A program made the translations under genes and the position numbers. A DNA stretch of 64,000 nt. Origin: Thermogemmatispora carboxidivorans (GTDB taxonomy: Bacteria > Chloroflexota > Ktedonobacteria > Ktedonobacterales > Ktedonobacteraceae). The stretch spans positions 4,812,327-4,876,326 of the forward strand of contig NZ_JNIM01000001.1 in the NCBI RefSeq assembly GCF_000702505.1, in the 5' to 3' direction. Shown piece after piece: positions 49,983 to 58,653 of the stretch (the stretch's first letter is position 1; each line of letters opens with the position of its first letter). Below the pieces are notes generated by a model. The model saw only the letters and a program-made list of their open reading frames with translations, was not told the DNA's origin and made no database searches.

Positions 49983-51212
49983 TCAGGGCCTGGCCAGGCT
50001 CAGATCATCATGGCGCTGGCGACGCGCAAACGCTTTGGCGTGCTCCAGCCGCTTTTTGATCGAAGGATGGTCGTGAAAGAGGATCTCGACCAGCGGGGCC
50101 GGCTCGGCCTCGGCAAGGTTCTGATTGGCCAGGCGCGTCATCATGCTCTGAAACGCCTCGCTCTTGCCTGTGGTGAGCAGGGCATACTCGTCGGCCTGAT
50201 ATTCGAGATAGCGGCTCATGGCATTACCTACAGGCATGAAGATCAGGCCGACCACAGCACTGACCAGGGCAATCAGGGGCAGGGTTGCCGGATCAGCCAG
50301 GCCGTGATAGCCGAACTGCGGCGTGGCCAGCCAGTGCAGGGTGACATTGATCAGATAGAGGGCTACCAGGGTCAAGAGCGACTGGCTGGCGATGAGCTTC
50401 CAGATATCGCCGTGAACATGATGGCCCAGCTCATGCGCCAGAACGACTTCGATCTCGTCAGGCGTGTATTGATCGAGCAGGGTATCGCCAACGACGATGC
50501 GACGTGTGTTCCCCAGACCCATCAGGGCCGCATTGGCCGCGGTGGTCTTGCTGCTCATCTGCATGGTGAAGACACCGCGCACGCGCGTGTGAGCACGCTC
50601 AGCGAGCGCCAGCAGGCGTGCTTTCAGCTCTCCATCCGGCAGGGGGGTGAAGCGATAGAAGAGAGGCAGAATCAGGACAGGGGCCAGATTGGCCAGTACC
50701 ACCGAGAAGAAGAGCATCACCAGCGCCACCCAGAGCCACCAGGTCAGCGGCTGCCTGGCCAGAAGAAGATAGATGAGTTCCAGGGCTGCCAGCTCTAAGA
50801 CAATGCTCAACAGCAAGCCCTTGAGCAGGTCGCCTAGCCAGGCCCCCAGCGTCTGCACCGAGAGGCCATAGCGCCGCGGCAGGACGTAGCCGCGATAGAC
50901 AGTCAGGGGAGCGCTGATCAGCTCGTAAACCAGGAGCAGGACCAGGAAGTAGCCGGCTACCTGCAGCGGGTACCAGCCCGCGAGCGGCTGCCAGGCCAGC
51001 GGCTGTAAGAGATCGCGCAGCCAGAGGTCGAGCCGGAAGAGATAGAGGACCACCAGGCCAGCAGCGGCAACGGCCAGCCCTACAAGCCAGAGCTGCCGCC
51101 GGAGACGCGCGTACTCACGCGCCTCCCGCTGACGCTGGGGATCAAGCTGGGTAGTCCTGGCTGGCGGCTCTTCTCTCTGCTGCGCTGGTTGTGTAGACTG
51201 CTCTCGTTCCAT
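49983..51212 (-). CDS. M48-family membrane metalloprotease (Ste24/CAAX protease-like)
   Basis: This is an integral-membrane zinc protease of the Ste24 group; in eukaryotes these cleave prenylated CAAX proteins, while bacterial members act in membrane quality control. The ATG at 51212 (MEREQSTQPAQQ) follows AAGG and GGAGG. Several helices (LWLVGLAVAAAGLVVLYLF; VAGYFLVLLLVYELISAPL; LLLSIVLELAALELIYLLLA; WLWVALVMLFFSVVLANL) precede FTMQMSSKTTAANAALMGLG, a Ste24 hallmark. The zinc site is in VLAHELGHHVHGD (about residue 258), with the third ligand in YLEYQADEYAL; FHDHPSIKKRLEHA ends the protease domain. 409 residues, full length. It lies next to the FHA paralogue pair on the same strand, but 270 bases apart. 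Confidence 0.94.
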   Translation of the reverse strand: MEREQSTQPAQQREEPPARTTQLDPQRQREAREYARLRRQLWLVGLAVAAAGLVVLYLFRLDLWLRDLLQPLAWQPLAGWYPLQVAGYFLVLLLVYELISAPLTVYRGYVLPRRYGLSVQTLGAWLGDLLKGLLLSIVLELAALELIYLLLARQPLTWWLWVALVMLFFSVVLANLAPVLILPLFYRFTPLPDGELKARLLALAERAHTRVRGVFTMQMSSKTTAANAALMGLGNTRRIVVGDTLLDQYTPDEIEVVLAHELGHHVHGDIWKLIASQSLLTLVALYLINVTLHWLATPQFGYHGLADPATLPLIALVSAVVGLIFMPVGNAMSRYLEYQADEYALLTTGKSEAFQSMMTRLANQNLAEAEPAPLVEILFHDHPSIKKRLEHAKAFARRQRHDDLSLARP

Positions 51213-51504
51213 AAAAGCTACCTTCCTCCACACGATGATAAGCGGCAGAGACCGGGCTAGCCCGTGTCAACCTGTTTCGCTTTATCTTAACGCATAGGCT
51301 CTGCTCTGGGCAAGCCGATCTTGCCCGCCTGCCCTTGCTGCTGGAACTGGCAAGCAATCACCCCAGCAGCAGAGACCGCCCTCGACACCGATCTCTTCGC
51401 TGGGCGCAAGGCATGAGTGAGGTTGGTTCACTGGAGTTTGCGGCTCTCCCCGGCAGGTCTGCCAGTCAGGCAGATCAGGCCGGGGAGAAGCGGCCCGCAT
51501 CCTC

Positions 51505-52971
51505 TCAGAGCGTGTGAAAAGTGCAGCTGACCTTCCCAAAGTGGAGCGAGTCGCCATCGCTGAGAGGGGTCGCCTTATCCGGCTCCAGGCGTCGCCCATT
51601 GATGCGCGTTGCATTCGTGCTATTCAAATCGGTCAGGGTAAAGGTGCTGCCGATATGTTCCAGAAGTGCATGCACGCGCGAAACCGTGTCTGCATGCTCC
51701 ATCGGACCCAGATCAATATCGGGCTTCAAGCCGCCCAGGTCATGATCGTAGCGCCCTACCACCAGGCGCTCACCCGTCAGGATAAGCTCACGGCCATCGC
51801 TAAAGATCAGTCGTCCCCACGGCGCATTGGGATCAGAACGCGGCTCACTGGCCGGACGAGCTTTGATCGGCTGGGGTGGGCCAGGCGGTGGCGGCGAGAC
51901 AGGAGCCGCAGGGACAGCGGGCGCAGGCGGCTGAAGGCCAGGGACCTGCACAGTGGGCACAGAAGAGGCCGCAATCGTCGGCTCAGCACTAGAGCTGGAG
52001 CCCGTCCCCGCTCCCTTATCGTGCGCCCCAGGCCCAGGAATAAAGGTCACCGTTGGCTTGGGAATCACTGGCGGCTTCGCCGGTACCTGGGAAGCATAGG
52101 GCTGGATCGGGGGCTTAGCCGGCGGCGCAGGAGGAGGGGCTACCGGCGGCTTCGCCGGTGCCGGAGACGGAGCCGGCTGAGCAGGAGACTGTACGCTCCG
52201 CACTCCTGAACCCTGGGACTGGAAAGTTGAAGCCCCACACTTCGGGCAGAAGGCCGCATTAGGCTTCAGCTCTGTTTTGCAATTAGGACAGAGCTGCTTG
52301 AGGGCCCGCCCGCAGCCCGAGCAGAAGGTATCGCCCGGCTCATACGGTGTATTGCACTGGGGACAGCGCAGGCCAGCAGCGGGCTGCCTGGGCATCGCCG
52401 CGGGAGCTGCTGGCGCCGGCGTGGACGGCACGTAGGGCGGCACATAGGACGGCGAACCGGGCGGCGGCGTCGGCACCGCCCCATAGGGACCCGCCGACAT
52501 CGTTGGCCCCCCCCACTGTTGCTGAACCTGCGGCAGAAGCGAAGGAGGAATCGGGCCAATCTGCACCTCGGGACGCTGCTGGCGCACCAGGCCATCAACA
52601 ATATTGAGCACCTCATTGGCCAGGCTCGCCTGACGTACTGCGCCTACACCGGCAGTAATCGCCAGCGGCAGCAGTACCGGGATGACCATCGCCCCCACAG
52701 CCCCTATCGTCCCAACTGCCGCTTTATCCATCCAGCGCTGCTGGCCAATCATCGCCAGCACTCCCCCCGAGACACGCTGCAGCGTCACCGAGAGGGCAGC
52801 CTGCATTCCGAGCACGGCCTCAAAGTCGCCGCCCTTCTTCAACTGCACCAGGGCCTGATCGGAATTACTAAACTGCTGCGTCTGATACCCCTTGGCACGA
52901 TAGACATTCTCCAGATCGGTAGCCAGACGCGGTATATCAATATCTTGAGATGTATAAAATCGGGCATCCAT
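51505..52971 (-). CDS. Zinc-ribbon/FHA protein with hydrophobic N-terminal domain
   Basis: 488 residues. The first 130 residues form a domain shared with the next upstream gene (RFYTSQDIDIPRLATDLENVYRAKGYQTQQFSNSDQALVQL, KKGGDFEAVLGMQAAL, WMDKAAVG), ending in a hydrophobic hairpin (VGAMVIPVLLPLAITAGVGAVRQ). A Pro-rich spacer is followed by two zinc ribbons (CPQCNTPYEPGDTFCSGCG and CPNCKTELKPNAAFCPKCG, about 205-248), a second Pro/Ala-rich spacer of about 140 residues and a C-terminal FHA domain (VVGRYDHD, HADTVSRVHALLEH, LTDLNSTNATRINGR) with the phosphothreonine-binding Arg, Ser and Asn in place. A sequence of this kind suggests a scaffold reading Ser/Thr-kinase signals. AAGGGA lies nine bases before the ATG. 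The exact function is unknown. Confidence 0.82.
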   Translation of the reverse strand: MDARFYTSQDIDIPRLATDLENVYRAKGYQTQQFSNSDQALVQLKKGGDFEAVLGMQAALSVTLQRVSGGVLAMIGQQRWMDKAAVGTIGAVGAMVIPVLLPLAITAGVGAVRQASLANEVLNIVDGLVRQQRPEVQIGPIPPSLLPQVQQQWGGPTMSAGPYGAVPTPPPGSPSYVPPYVPSTPAPAAPAAMPRQPAAGLRCPQCNTPYEPGDTFCSGCGRALKQLCPNCKTELKPNAAFCPKCGASTFQSQGSGVRSVQSPAQPAPSPAPAKPPVAPPPAPPAKPPIQPYASQVPAKPPVIPKPTVTFIPGPGAHDKGAGTGSSSSAEPTIAASSVPTVQVPGLQPPAPAVPAAPVSPPPPGPPQPIKARPASEPRSDPNAPWGRLIFSDGRELILTGERLVVGRYDHDLGGLKPDIDLGPMEHADTVSRVHALLEHIGSTFTLTDLNSTNATRINGRRLEPDKATPLSDGDSLHFGKVSCTFHTL

Positions 52972-53236
52972 TGGTCTTTTCCCTTCTGCGGTAGCGAGGC
53001 GCTTCTCAACTCGCTCTGTTAGCTCAGCAGCAGCCGCTCACTGCCCTCCTCGCTCCCCTCCGACAGAGAGTGTCTGCACAGGGCACAGACCCAACCAGAG
53101 CAAGGGAGGGCCGCGCCGTACTCCACCGGCTGCAGCAACGGCGCGGCCTCATCTCAACAGCAGGTGCACCTGAGTCGATGTCACCGTAGGATACCAGCCC
53201 TAGCAGCCCTGGCAGCTGAGCAGAGTCTCCTCCTCT
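52972..53236. other. Gap between the paralogous genes, with hairpin
   Basis: 265 bases on the minus-strand path between the two paralogues. An 11-bp inverted repeat (arms 53109-53119 and 53138-53148) has no U-run. It may be a partial terminator or a processing site. Confidence 0.4.
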
Positions 53237-53746
53237 CTACTGGGCAGGCTCAGCGGGCGAAGAAGGCGACTGCGGTCCAGACGGTGCGGGAGGAGGCTGT
53301 GGCGGCTGCCAGCCAGGGAAGCCGAAGCCCGGCGCAGGTGGCCAGCTCTGGACTCCCGGCTGCTGCTGGCGAATCAGGCCGTCGACAATCCAGAGCACCT
53401 CGTTGCCCAGGGTTGCCTGGCGCACAGCCCCAATGCCCGCTGTAAAGAGCAAGGGCCACAGCGGCGGAATGGCCATGCCGGCCACTCCCACCACTGCCTT
53501 CTCGGCCCACTGCTGCTGACCAGTGGTGACCGAGATCCCCCCAGCCGTGCGTTGGATCACCACGGCCAGCGCCGCCTGTAAGCCAAGAAGCCGCTCGAAG
53601 TCGCCTCCCTTTCTCAACTGTACCACTTTCTGATCGCCGCTGCCAAATTGCTGCGTCTGGTAGCCCTTCGCTTGCAAGATGCTCTCCAGATCATGGGCCA
53701 GACGCTCCAGATCGATCTCTTGGGTATTGTAAAAACGAGTACTCAT
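53237..53746 (-). CDS. Paralogue of the N-terminal domain of the zinc-ribbon/FHA protein
   Basis: 169 residues. It begins MSTRFYNTQEIDLERLAHDLESILQ and runs in parallel with the first 130 residues of 51505-52971 (AKGYQTQQF, KGGDFE..LG.QAAL, G.....GQQ.W..KA.VG, TAGIGAVRQATLGNEVL.IVDGL.RQQ.P), then ends in a Pro-rich tail without zinc ribbons or FHA. The central hydrophobic stretch (VGVAGMAIPPLWPLLFTAGIGAVRQ) could enter the membrane. GGAGAGG precedes the ATG, and a plausible promoter lies at 53868-53896. It may compete with or pair with the longer paralogue. I know similar domains in hypothetical actinobacterial proteins but no function. Confidence 0.8.
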   Translation of the reverse strand: MSTRFYNTQEIDLERLAHDLESILQAKGYQTQQFGSGDQKVVQLRKGGDFERLLGLQAALAVVIQRTAGGISVTTGQQQWAEKAVVGVAGMAIPPLWPLLFTAGIGAVRQATLGNEVLWIVDGLIRQQQPGVQSWPPAPGFGFPGWQPPQPPPAPSGPQSPSSPAEPAQ

Positions 53747-53867
53747 ATCCTCTCCTATTCTGCTTTATCTCAACCTGGCTACTTCCCGGACGAGGCCCCC
53801 AACGGAATCAGCCAGCCCTCACCGGCGCTTCCCTTGTACCAAGCGGAAGTCTTACTTGCTTCGTAAA

Positions 53868-53896
53868 GATATACGACTCGCAGAGAGAGAGGTTAA
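53868..53896 (-). promoter_or_regulatory. Promoter of the FHA-paralogue genes
   Basis: On the minus strand: TTAACC (plus 53891-53896), a 17-base spacer and TATATC (plus 53868-53873), about 115 bases before the ATG at 53746. Confidence 0.5.
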
Positions 53897-53964
53897 AAAT
53901 TTGACCACGATCTGGGTTCCCATTCGAGAGCTGCCTCTCTTGCCCGCCCCACTGCCACAGATAG

Positions 53965-53973
53965 TGCTATAAT
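53965..53973 (+). promoter_or_regulatory. Extended -10 promoter of the PadR gene
   Basis: TGC-TATAAT: a perfect -10 box at 53968-53973 with the TGn extension, about 155 bases before the PadR ATG. The leader contains the CAGG/CAGA repeat run at 54052-54071. Confidence 0.6.
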
Positions 53974-54051
53974 AGTAAAATGCAATGGCTCCCAAGACGG
54001 CCCCTGGCCGCTGCCAGCGAGCGCATCACCCTATTTGTCAGCTTGCCTGTG

Positions 54052-54071
54052 CAGGCAGACAGGCAGACAGA
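54052..54071. repeat. CAGG/CAGA four-base repeat run
   Basis: CAGG, CAGA, CAGG, CAGA, CAGA in the leader of the PadR gene; the counterpart of 48607-48638. Confidence 0.6.
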
Positions 54072-54128
54072 CAATAGCATCCAAGCCTTACCACCTGGTC
54101 AGTCGGAGAAGAGGAAAGAAGAGGTCCT

Positions 54129-54761
54129 ATGGTTGAAAGACTATCCCACTCGGCTTATGAAGAAGAGGAAGGGGAAGAGGAGGCCCCCCCTGGTTCCCTG
54201 GCTTCGCGCAATACCCTTCGCTACATTATCCTGGGATTGCTCGGTACGCGGCCCATGACAGGCTACGACATCAAACAGGCCTTCGATCGAGCCATCGCCA
54301 GCTATTGGAACGCGGGCAGCAGCCAGATTTATACAACGCTCAAAAGTCTCAGGCACGAAGGGCTGGTAGAGGTCGAGGTCATCGAGCAGAAGAGTCGCCC
54401 CAACCGCAAGCTCTACCGTTTGACGCCGCGAGGGGAGGCCGAGCTAGACCACTGGCTCAACGAGCCGACTCCCGAGCGCTTCACCAAGGATGAATTTCTG
54501 ACTAAGCTCTTTTTCTGCGGCGAGACCTCCGACGCCACGGCGCTGCAGCACCTCCTCCAACATCGCGAGAGCCTCCTCCGGCAACTGCAGCATATGGAAT
54601 GGGCTCGGCAACAATACGCCAACCGGCCAACACGCCGCCCTCGCCTGCTAGAGTATCAGATGCTCGTGCGCGAGTACAAAGAGGCAGTTCTGCGCGCTGG
54701 CCTGGAGGTCACTGAGCACGCTATTGCACGCCTGAAGCAACGCTTGTCAGATAAGAGCTAG
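54129..54761 (+). CDS. PadR-family transcriptional regulator
   Basis: This is a winged-helix DNA-binding regulator of the PadR family. The N-terminal 25 residues are acidic (YEEEEGEEEAPPG). The PadR wing follows: NTLRYIILGLLGTRPMTGYDIKQAFDRAIASYWNAGSSQIYTTLKSLRHEGLVEVEV, then PNRKLYRLTPRGEAELDHWL. The C-terminal part (about 110-205) is the helical dimerisation domain of the Vir/AphA-like type (LLQHRESLLRQLQHMEWARQQYA). 210 residues. GAGG lies four bases before the ATG. An APC permease follows 460 bases downstream on the same strand and is the nearest candidate target, but the link is unproven. Confidence 0.92.
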   Translation: MVERLSHSAYEEEEGEEEAPPGSLASRNTLRYIILGLLGTRPMTGYDIKQAFDRAIASYWNAGSSQIYTTLKSLRHEGLVEVEVIEQKSRPNRKLYRLTPRGEAELDHWLNEPTPERFTKDEFLTKLFFCGETSDATALQHLLQHRESLLRQLQHMEWARQQYANRPTRRPRLLEYQMLVREYKEAVLRAGLEVTEHAIARLKQRLSDKS

Positions 54762-55223
54762 TCTGACGACGATCTCCCAACAGTTGCCTCTTACGCTCGA
54801 GCTTGCCCCCCAATAAGGCTACTTTCCTCCTCTCTCCCCTGGTAGCCAGCAATGAACCTGTGTTATTCTTGAAGAGGAATCTCGCATCCTGTACATCTCG
54901 GGTCCTCCTAACACACGAGCAGGATTGAGCCAGGCGAGAGGTGCCAAGAGGGATATACGTCCTGGTCACGTTTTCTCTTGTAGAGCTTGCCAGATCTCTA
55001 TGCCACGTGAACCACGACGGGCATGATGTGCTCAGGCAGTTGCGAGCGCGTGCGAGACACGCGCCCCAGACAGGACGCAGGGAAGCAGGGGAAGCCAGGG
55101 CAAGCTGCCACAGGACCAGAATCAGCCACGCACGCGCACCCTGTTTGATCCCAGTAACGGCCTTCTTTCGAGTGGTCTGAGCCTTCCCTCACTATCAGGT
55201 CTTCAAGGCCCAAAGGAGAACCA
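54762..55223. other. Gene-free stretch between PadR and APC permease
   Basis: About 460 bases with no convincing gene, terminator or full promoter. The last 15 bases hold AAAGGAG, the permease ribosome binding site. It may contain the permease leader. Confidence 0.4.
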
Positions 55224-56714
55224 ATGAGACAATCAACCGTCACCCCCGAGCTAACAGGAGAAGCAGAACAGGAGCTTCCTTCCGAAAGCTACGTGCCCAA
55301 GGCCATGCCACCCGTTTTGGGGACCTTCGACCTCACAGCCGTCTGCGTCTTGGGCATGCTCTATCTAACGAACTCGACCACCGCCGCGAGCAGTGGTGCG
55401 GCGGCGTTGCTTCTCTGGTTCCTCGGAGGCGTCTTTTACTTCCTGCCATCCGTGATCGTCTCAGCTCAGCTCGGTGTGCTGTTTCCTCACGATGGTAGCC
55501 TTTACAGCTGGACCCACCACGCTCTTGGTCGCTATTGGAGCTTCCTCATCGGTTTCTGCTGGTGGTTGCCAGGTCCTCTGCTCATCGTGACGTCTGCTGC
55601 TACAATGATTAGCTACCTCCAGGGGCTGAACCATAGCTGGTTGACTGAACCCTGGCAACAAGGACTGGCGATTCTGGCCCTGATCGCTCTCTCGGGCCTC
55701 CTCGCCAGCCGCCGCCTGCGTACCGCCCAAAACCTCGTCAATGTCGGCTTCTGTGCCAGCTTGCTCAGCATTCTCCTCATCAGCAGCGCTGGAGCTATCT
55801 GGTTGGTGCGTGGCCACCAGCCAGCTACCAGCTTCCGTACACTCTCCGACTGGATACCTACCCTGGCGCACCTGAGTCTCTTCGGCCTGATCTGCGGGGC
55901 CTATGGAGGGGCCGCAATGCCGCTGAATATGGGAGCAGAAATTTACGAGCGCGAGGCCATTCCGGGCTACCTGCGCTGGAGCACCCTGGTCGTGCTCTTC
56001 GGCTACCTGGCCAGTACGCTCACCCTCTTGCTTGTGCAGGGGCCTGCCACCACCTCCAACCCCTTCGCCCTGATCACGGTGGTAGATAGCGTTCTGGGAA
56101 AGGTGGCGGGCAACATCACAGTGGTGGCGCTCCTCTTCGCTTACTTAATGGCCGCTACGGCGTATAATTACTCGTTCGCTCGCCTGCTCTTCGTGGGAAG
56201 CATCGATCAGCGCCTGCCCGGACGCCTTGGCCGGCTTAACCGCGAGCGCGTGCCGACCAGCGCCATCGCTCTCCAGACGACGATCGCTGCGCTCTTGGCC
56301 CTGCTGATCTTTCTTGCCATCCCCTATATTCTCTTCTTCGCCGACGCCCGCAATTTCTCGCTGATCTTCTATAACGTCAGCATTGCCTCAGTAGGGACTG
56401 TCTGGCAGACGATCCTGGTCTTCGTCTACGTCGACCTTGCGCTCCTCCTGCTCAAGCGAGGGGAGCAGGTGCTGCCCAGACTGATCATGCCGCGCTGGCT
56501 GCTCTGGCCAGCCATTGTCATCGGCCCGCTGGCCTCCCTGATCTCGGTCGTCTCCTCGCTGCTGGTCTCCTGGATTCCCCAGCAGCTCGACAACGCCCAC
56601 TGGCAATACAGTGTCATCGCCCTGACGAGCATCATGCTCGTCGCCGCCCTCATCGGCAGCCTCTACGCGAGTAGCCAGACCAGCTGGCAGCGCATGAGAA
56701 TAACGGGATCGTAG
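55224..56714 (+). CDS. APC-family amino acid permease
   Basis: This is an inner-membrane APC-superfamily transporter, 496 residues, about 12 helices. AAAGGAG lies directly upstream of the ATG. It is a close paralogue of 25156-26637: SYVPKAMPPVLGTFDLTAV, LFPHDGSLYSWTHHALGRYW, LQGLNHSWLTEPWQQGLAIL and YNYSFARLLFVGSIDQRLPGRLGRLNRERVP all have counterparts there. The PHDGS/PHEGS and WTH(H/R)ALG motifs define this subfamily against the other two permeases in the window. The substrate is unknown. It sits downstream of a PadR regulator. Confidence 0.9.
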   Translation: MRQSTVTPELTGEAEQELPSESYVPKAMPPVLGTFDLTAVCVLGMLYLTNSTTAASSGAAALLLWFLGGVFYFLPSVIVSAQLGVLFPHDGSLYSWTHHALGRYWSFLIGFCWWLPGPLLIVTSAATMISYLQGLNHSWLTEPWQQGLAILALIALSGLLASRRLRTAQNLVNVGFCASLLSILLISSAGAIWLVRGHQPATSFRTLSDWIPTLAHLSLFGLICGAYGGAAMPLNMGAEIYEREAIPGYLRWSTLVVLFGYLASTLTLLLVQGPATTSNPFALITVVDSVLGKVAGNITVVALLFAYLMAATAYNYSFARLLFVGSIDQRLPGRLGRLNRERVPTSAIALQTTIAALLALLIFLAIPYILFFADARNFSLIFYNVSIASVGTVWQTILVFVYVDLALLLLKRGEQVLPRLIMPRWLLWPAIVIGPLASLISVVSSLLVSWIPQQLDNAHWQYSVIALTSIMLVAALIGSLYASSQTSWQRMRITGS

Positions 56715-56912
56715 ATCAGCCAGCCTCGTTCGTCCCCCTGCAGGCGCCTGATCACCTGGCCTTGTCGCTGGGCTGAGCGGTCAGGCGCCCATCTTTGCCG
56801 TGTTTCTTCTGCGCCTCCGCTCGCTTCGTCCGATCACGAGCAGGGCGGCAGACTGTGCTTGTCATCAAGGGCCATCTCTCTGGGAAGAGAAGACCAGGCA
56901 GGCTTCTGGAGC

Positions 56913-57701
56913 TTATTCGGAGCGCTCGCCAGGACGGAGGAAGCGCGGAGGTCGCTTTTCTAGAAAGGCCTGCATTCCCTCCTGGGCATCGGGCAGCTGG
57001 GAGCTGGCCGCCATCACCTCCAGCGCGTAGGCATAAGCCTGGGGCTGCGGCAAATCGATCTGCGCATAGAACGCCTGCTTGCCGAGACCCTTCGAGATAA
57101 AGCTGCCGCGAGTCGCGGCCTCTAACAAGCGCTGGGCCTCCTCCACCAGGCACTCGGGCGGCACAACACGATTCACTAGCCCCCATTCATAGGCTGTCTG
57201 CGCATCGATCGGCTCACCAGTCAGCAGCATCTCCAGGGCCCGCTTGCGCCCGATATTGCGGCTGACTGCCACCATCGGCGTGGTGCAGAACCAGCCCCCT
57301 TTCCCGCCAGGCGTCGCAAACTTCGCCTCAGTCGAGGCCACCGCCAGATCACAGGTAGCCACGAGCTGGCAGCCGGCGGCGGTCGCAATGGCATGCACGC
57401 GCGCCAGTACGGGCTGAGGGATGGCCTGAATAGTGTTCATCAAGTGTGTACAGACTTGCAGGAGGCGGCGCATTGCTACCAGGTCTTGCCCCACCATGTC
57501 GGCAAAGTCATGGCCTGCGCTGAAGGCCGGACCATTGGCCGCCAGAATGATCCCCAGCGCGGTGCTCCCCCCCACCTCGTTAAAAGCCGCGGTCAGCTCC
57601 TCCATCATCTTGAGCGAGAGGGCATTGCGCCGCTGAGGATGATTGAGTGTAATGGTGGCGTAGTCGCCCTCATAGCGTACCTCGACCAGTTCATACTGCA
57701 T
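56913..57701 (-). CDS. ECHDC3-like enoyl-CoA hydratase/isomerase family protein
   Basis: This is a crotonase-fold protein of 262 residues. The ATG at 57701 (MQYELVEVRYEG) has AAAGGAG eight bases upstream. The oxyanion-hole strands are visible (SAGHDFADM; ATAAGCQLVATCDLAVAS). Both catalytic glutamates of true enoyl-CoA hydratases appear to be absent: the usual GG.EL..CD reads AGCQLVATCD and the second position lies in KFATPGGKGGWF. The overall sequence is strikingly like human ECHDC3 (AAGCQLVA.CD.AVAS, FATPG...G.FC.TP, ALEMLLTGEPI.AQ.A, QEGMQAFLEKR.P), judged from memory. So it probably binds an acyl-CoA but does not carry out classic hydration. An MBL-fold gene lies upstream on the same strand. 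Confidence 0.88.
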   Translation of the reverse strand: MQYELVEVRYEGDYATITLNHPQRRNALSLKMMEELTAAFNEVGGSTALGIILAANGPAFSAGHDFADMVGQDLVAMRRLLQVCTHLMNTIQAIPQPVLARVHAIATAAGCQLVATCDLAVASTEAKFATPGGKGGWFCTTPMVAVSRNIGRKRALEMLLTGEPIDAQTAYEWGLVNRVVPPECLVEEAQRLLEAATRGSFISKGLGKQAFYAQIDLPQPQAYAYALEVMAASSQLPDAQEGMQAFLEKRPPRFLRPGERSE

Positions 57702-57831
57702 GGCACAGACTCCTTTCGTCGCACTGGCTACCATTGACAGAAGCGACAATTGTCAACGACACTGCAACCCTCGTCTTGGCGGCACCTGAGCGAGCTAACC
57801 AGGAAGGCACAGAGCGAACTGCCCGCACGAC

Positions 57832-58653
57832 TCAGGCCGGCAACTGGCCTGCCAGCGCCTGCACATAACGCTCAGCCGAGCGCATGACTGCCGCGTGGGC
57901 CCCGGACAAGACCACACGCTCAAACCAGGCCCCATAGAGGCGCTCGAAGCGATACGGGGCAATGGCGGCGCGGATACGCTCCACTTCGAAAGCAGGCAGC
58001 GGAATCAGATTGGGGTAGCTATACATAAAGCTGACCCAGCGCCGGTCGGCCACCACCTGGATGATATCGCCACTGAGCAGCGCCCCCCGACCCTCGGCCC
58101 CATCAGGCCAGTAGAGGACCGTGCCCCCAGGGAAATGGCCTCCCAGGCGTATGAGCGTCACCCCACCGAACAGATCAAGCCGCTCCCCCGACCAGAAGAC
58201 CAGAAGCTCAGAGGAGCGCATCACCCAGCGCTGGTCGGCGGCATGCAGGTAGACAGGAACCGAGAAGCGCTCAGCCCACTCCACCATACTGCTATAGTAG
58301 TGTGGATGCGAGATAGCAATGGCCCGTAAACCGCCAAGAGCCTGAACCTGCTCAACCGTCTCCTCATCAAGGAAGGAAATGCAGTCCCAGAGAAGATTGC
58401 CTTCGGTGCTTTGCACCAGCAAGGCACGCTGCCCAATGGCAAAAGCCGGCTCGCTGCCAATGCCGATCAGGCGCGGCTCATGCTCCTTAAAGACGTTGCG
58501 CAGGCCGCTGGCCCGCAGCTCAGCCAGGGTCGTCCAACGCTGGCCCTCATAGCCCACGTATTGTCGCTGATCAAGACAGATGGGGCACTCACGAGGTGGC
58601 TCCGCACTGGGAGCGAACTGGGTACCACAGGCGACACAGATCCAAAGCTCCAT
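57832..58653 (-). CDS. MBL-fold hydrolase with N-terminal rubredoxin-like zinc site
   Basis: The first 30 residues hold a four-cysteine rubredoxin-like site (WICVACGTQFAPSAEPPRECPICLDQ). An MBL-fold domain follows. Its metal motif reads AIAISHPHYYSSMVEWA: the first two histidines are kept but the usual D-H pair is Y-S. GGHFPGGTVLYWP provides the next His, LLSGDIIQVV the bridging Asp. FMYSYPNLIPLPAFEVERI is typical of this group. 273 residues. I believe the HPHYYS variant is normal for this family, so probably only one metal site is complete. The gene lies 130 bases upstream of the ECHDC3-like gene on the same strand. The substrate is unknown. Confidence 0.85.
   Translation of the reverse strand: MELWICVACGTQFAPSAEPPRECPICLDQRQYVGYEGQRWTTLAELRASGLRNVFKEHEPRLIGIGSEPAFAIGQRALLVQSTEGNLLWDCISFLDEETVEQVQALGGLRAIAISHPHYYSSMVEWAERFSVPVYLHAADQRWVMRSSELLVFWSGERLDLFGGVTLIRLGGHFPGGTVLYWPDGAEGRGALLSGDIIQVVADRRWVSFMYSYPNLIPLPAFEVERIRAAIAPYRFERLYGAWFERVVLSGAHAAVMRSAERYVQALAGQLPA

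Noticed and set aside
51514..52209. 231-codon plus-strand frame over the FHA gene
   Set aside because: Arg-rich antisense shadow of the Pro-rich linker.
56752..57186. 144-codon minus-strand frame at the end of the crotonase gene
   Set aside because: Overlaps the ECHDC3-like gene in another frame; no start signal.
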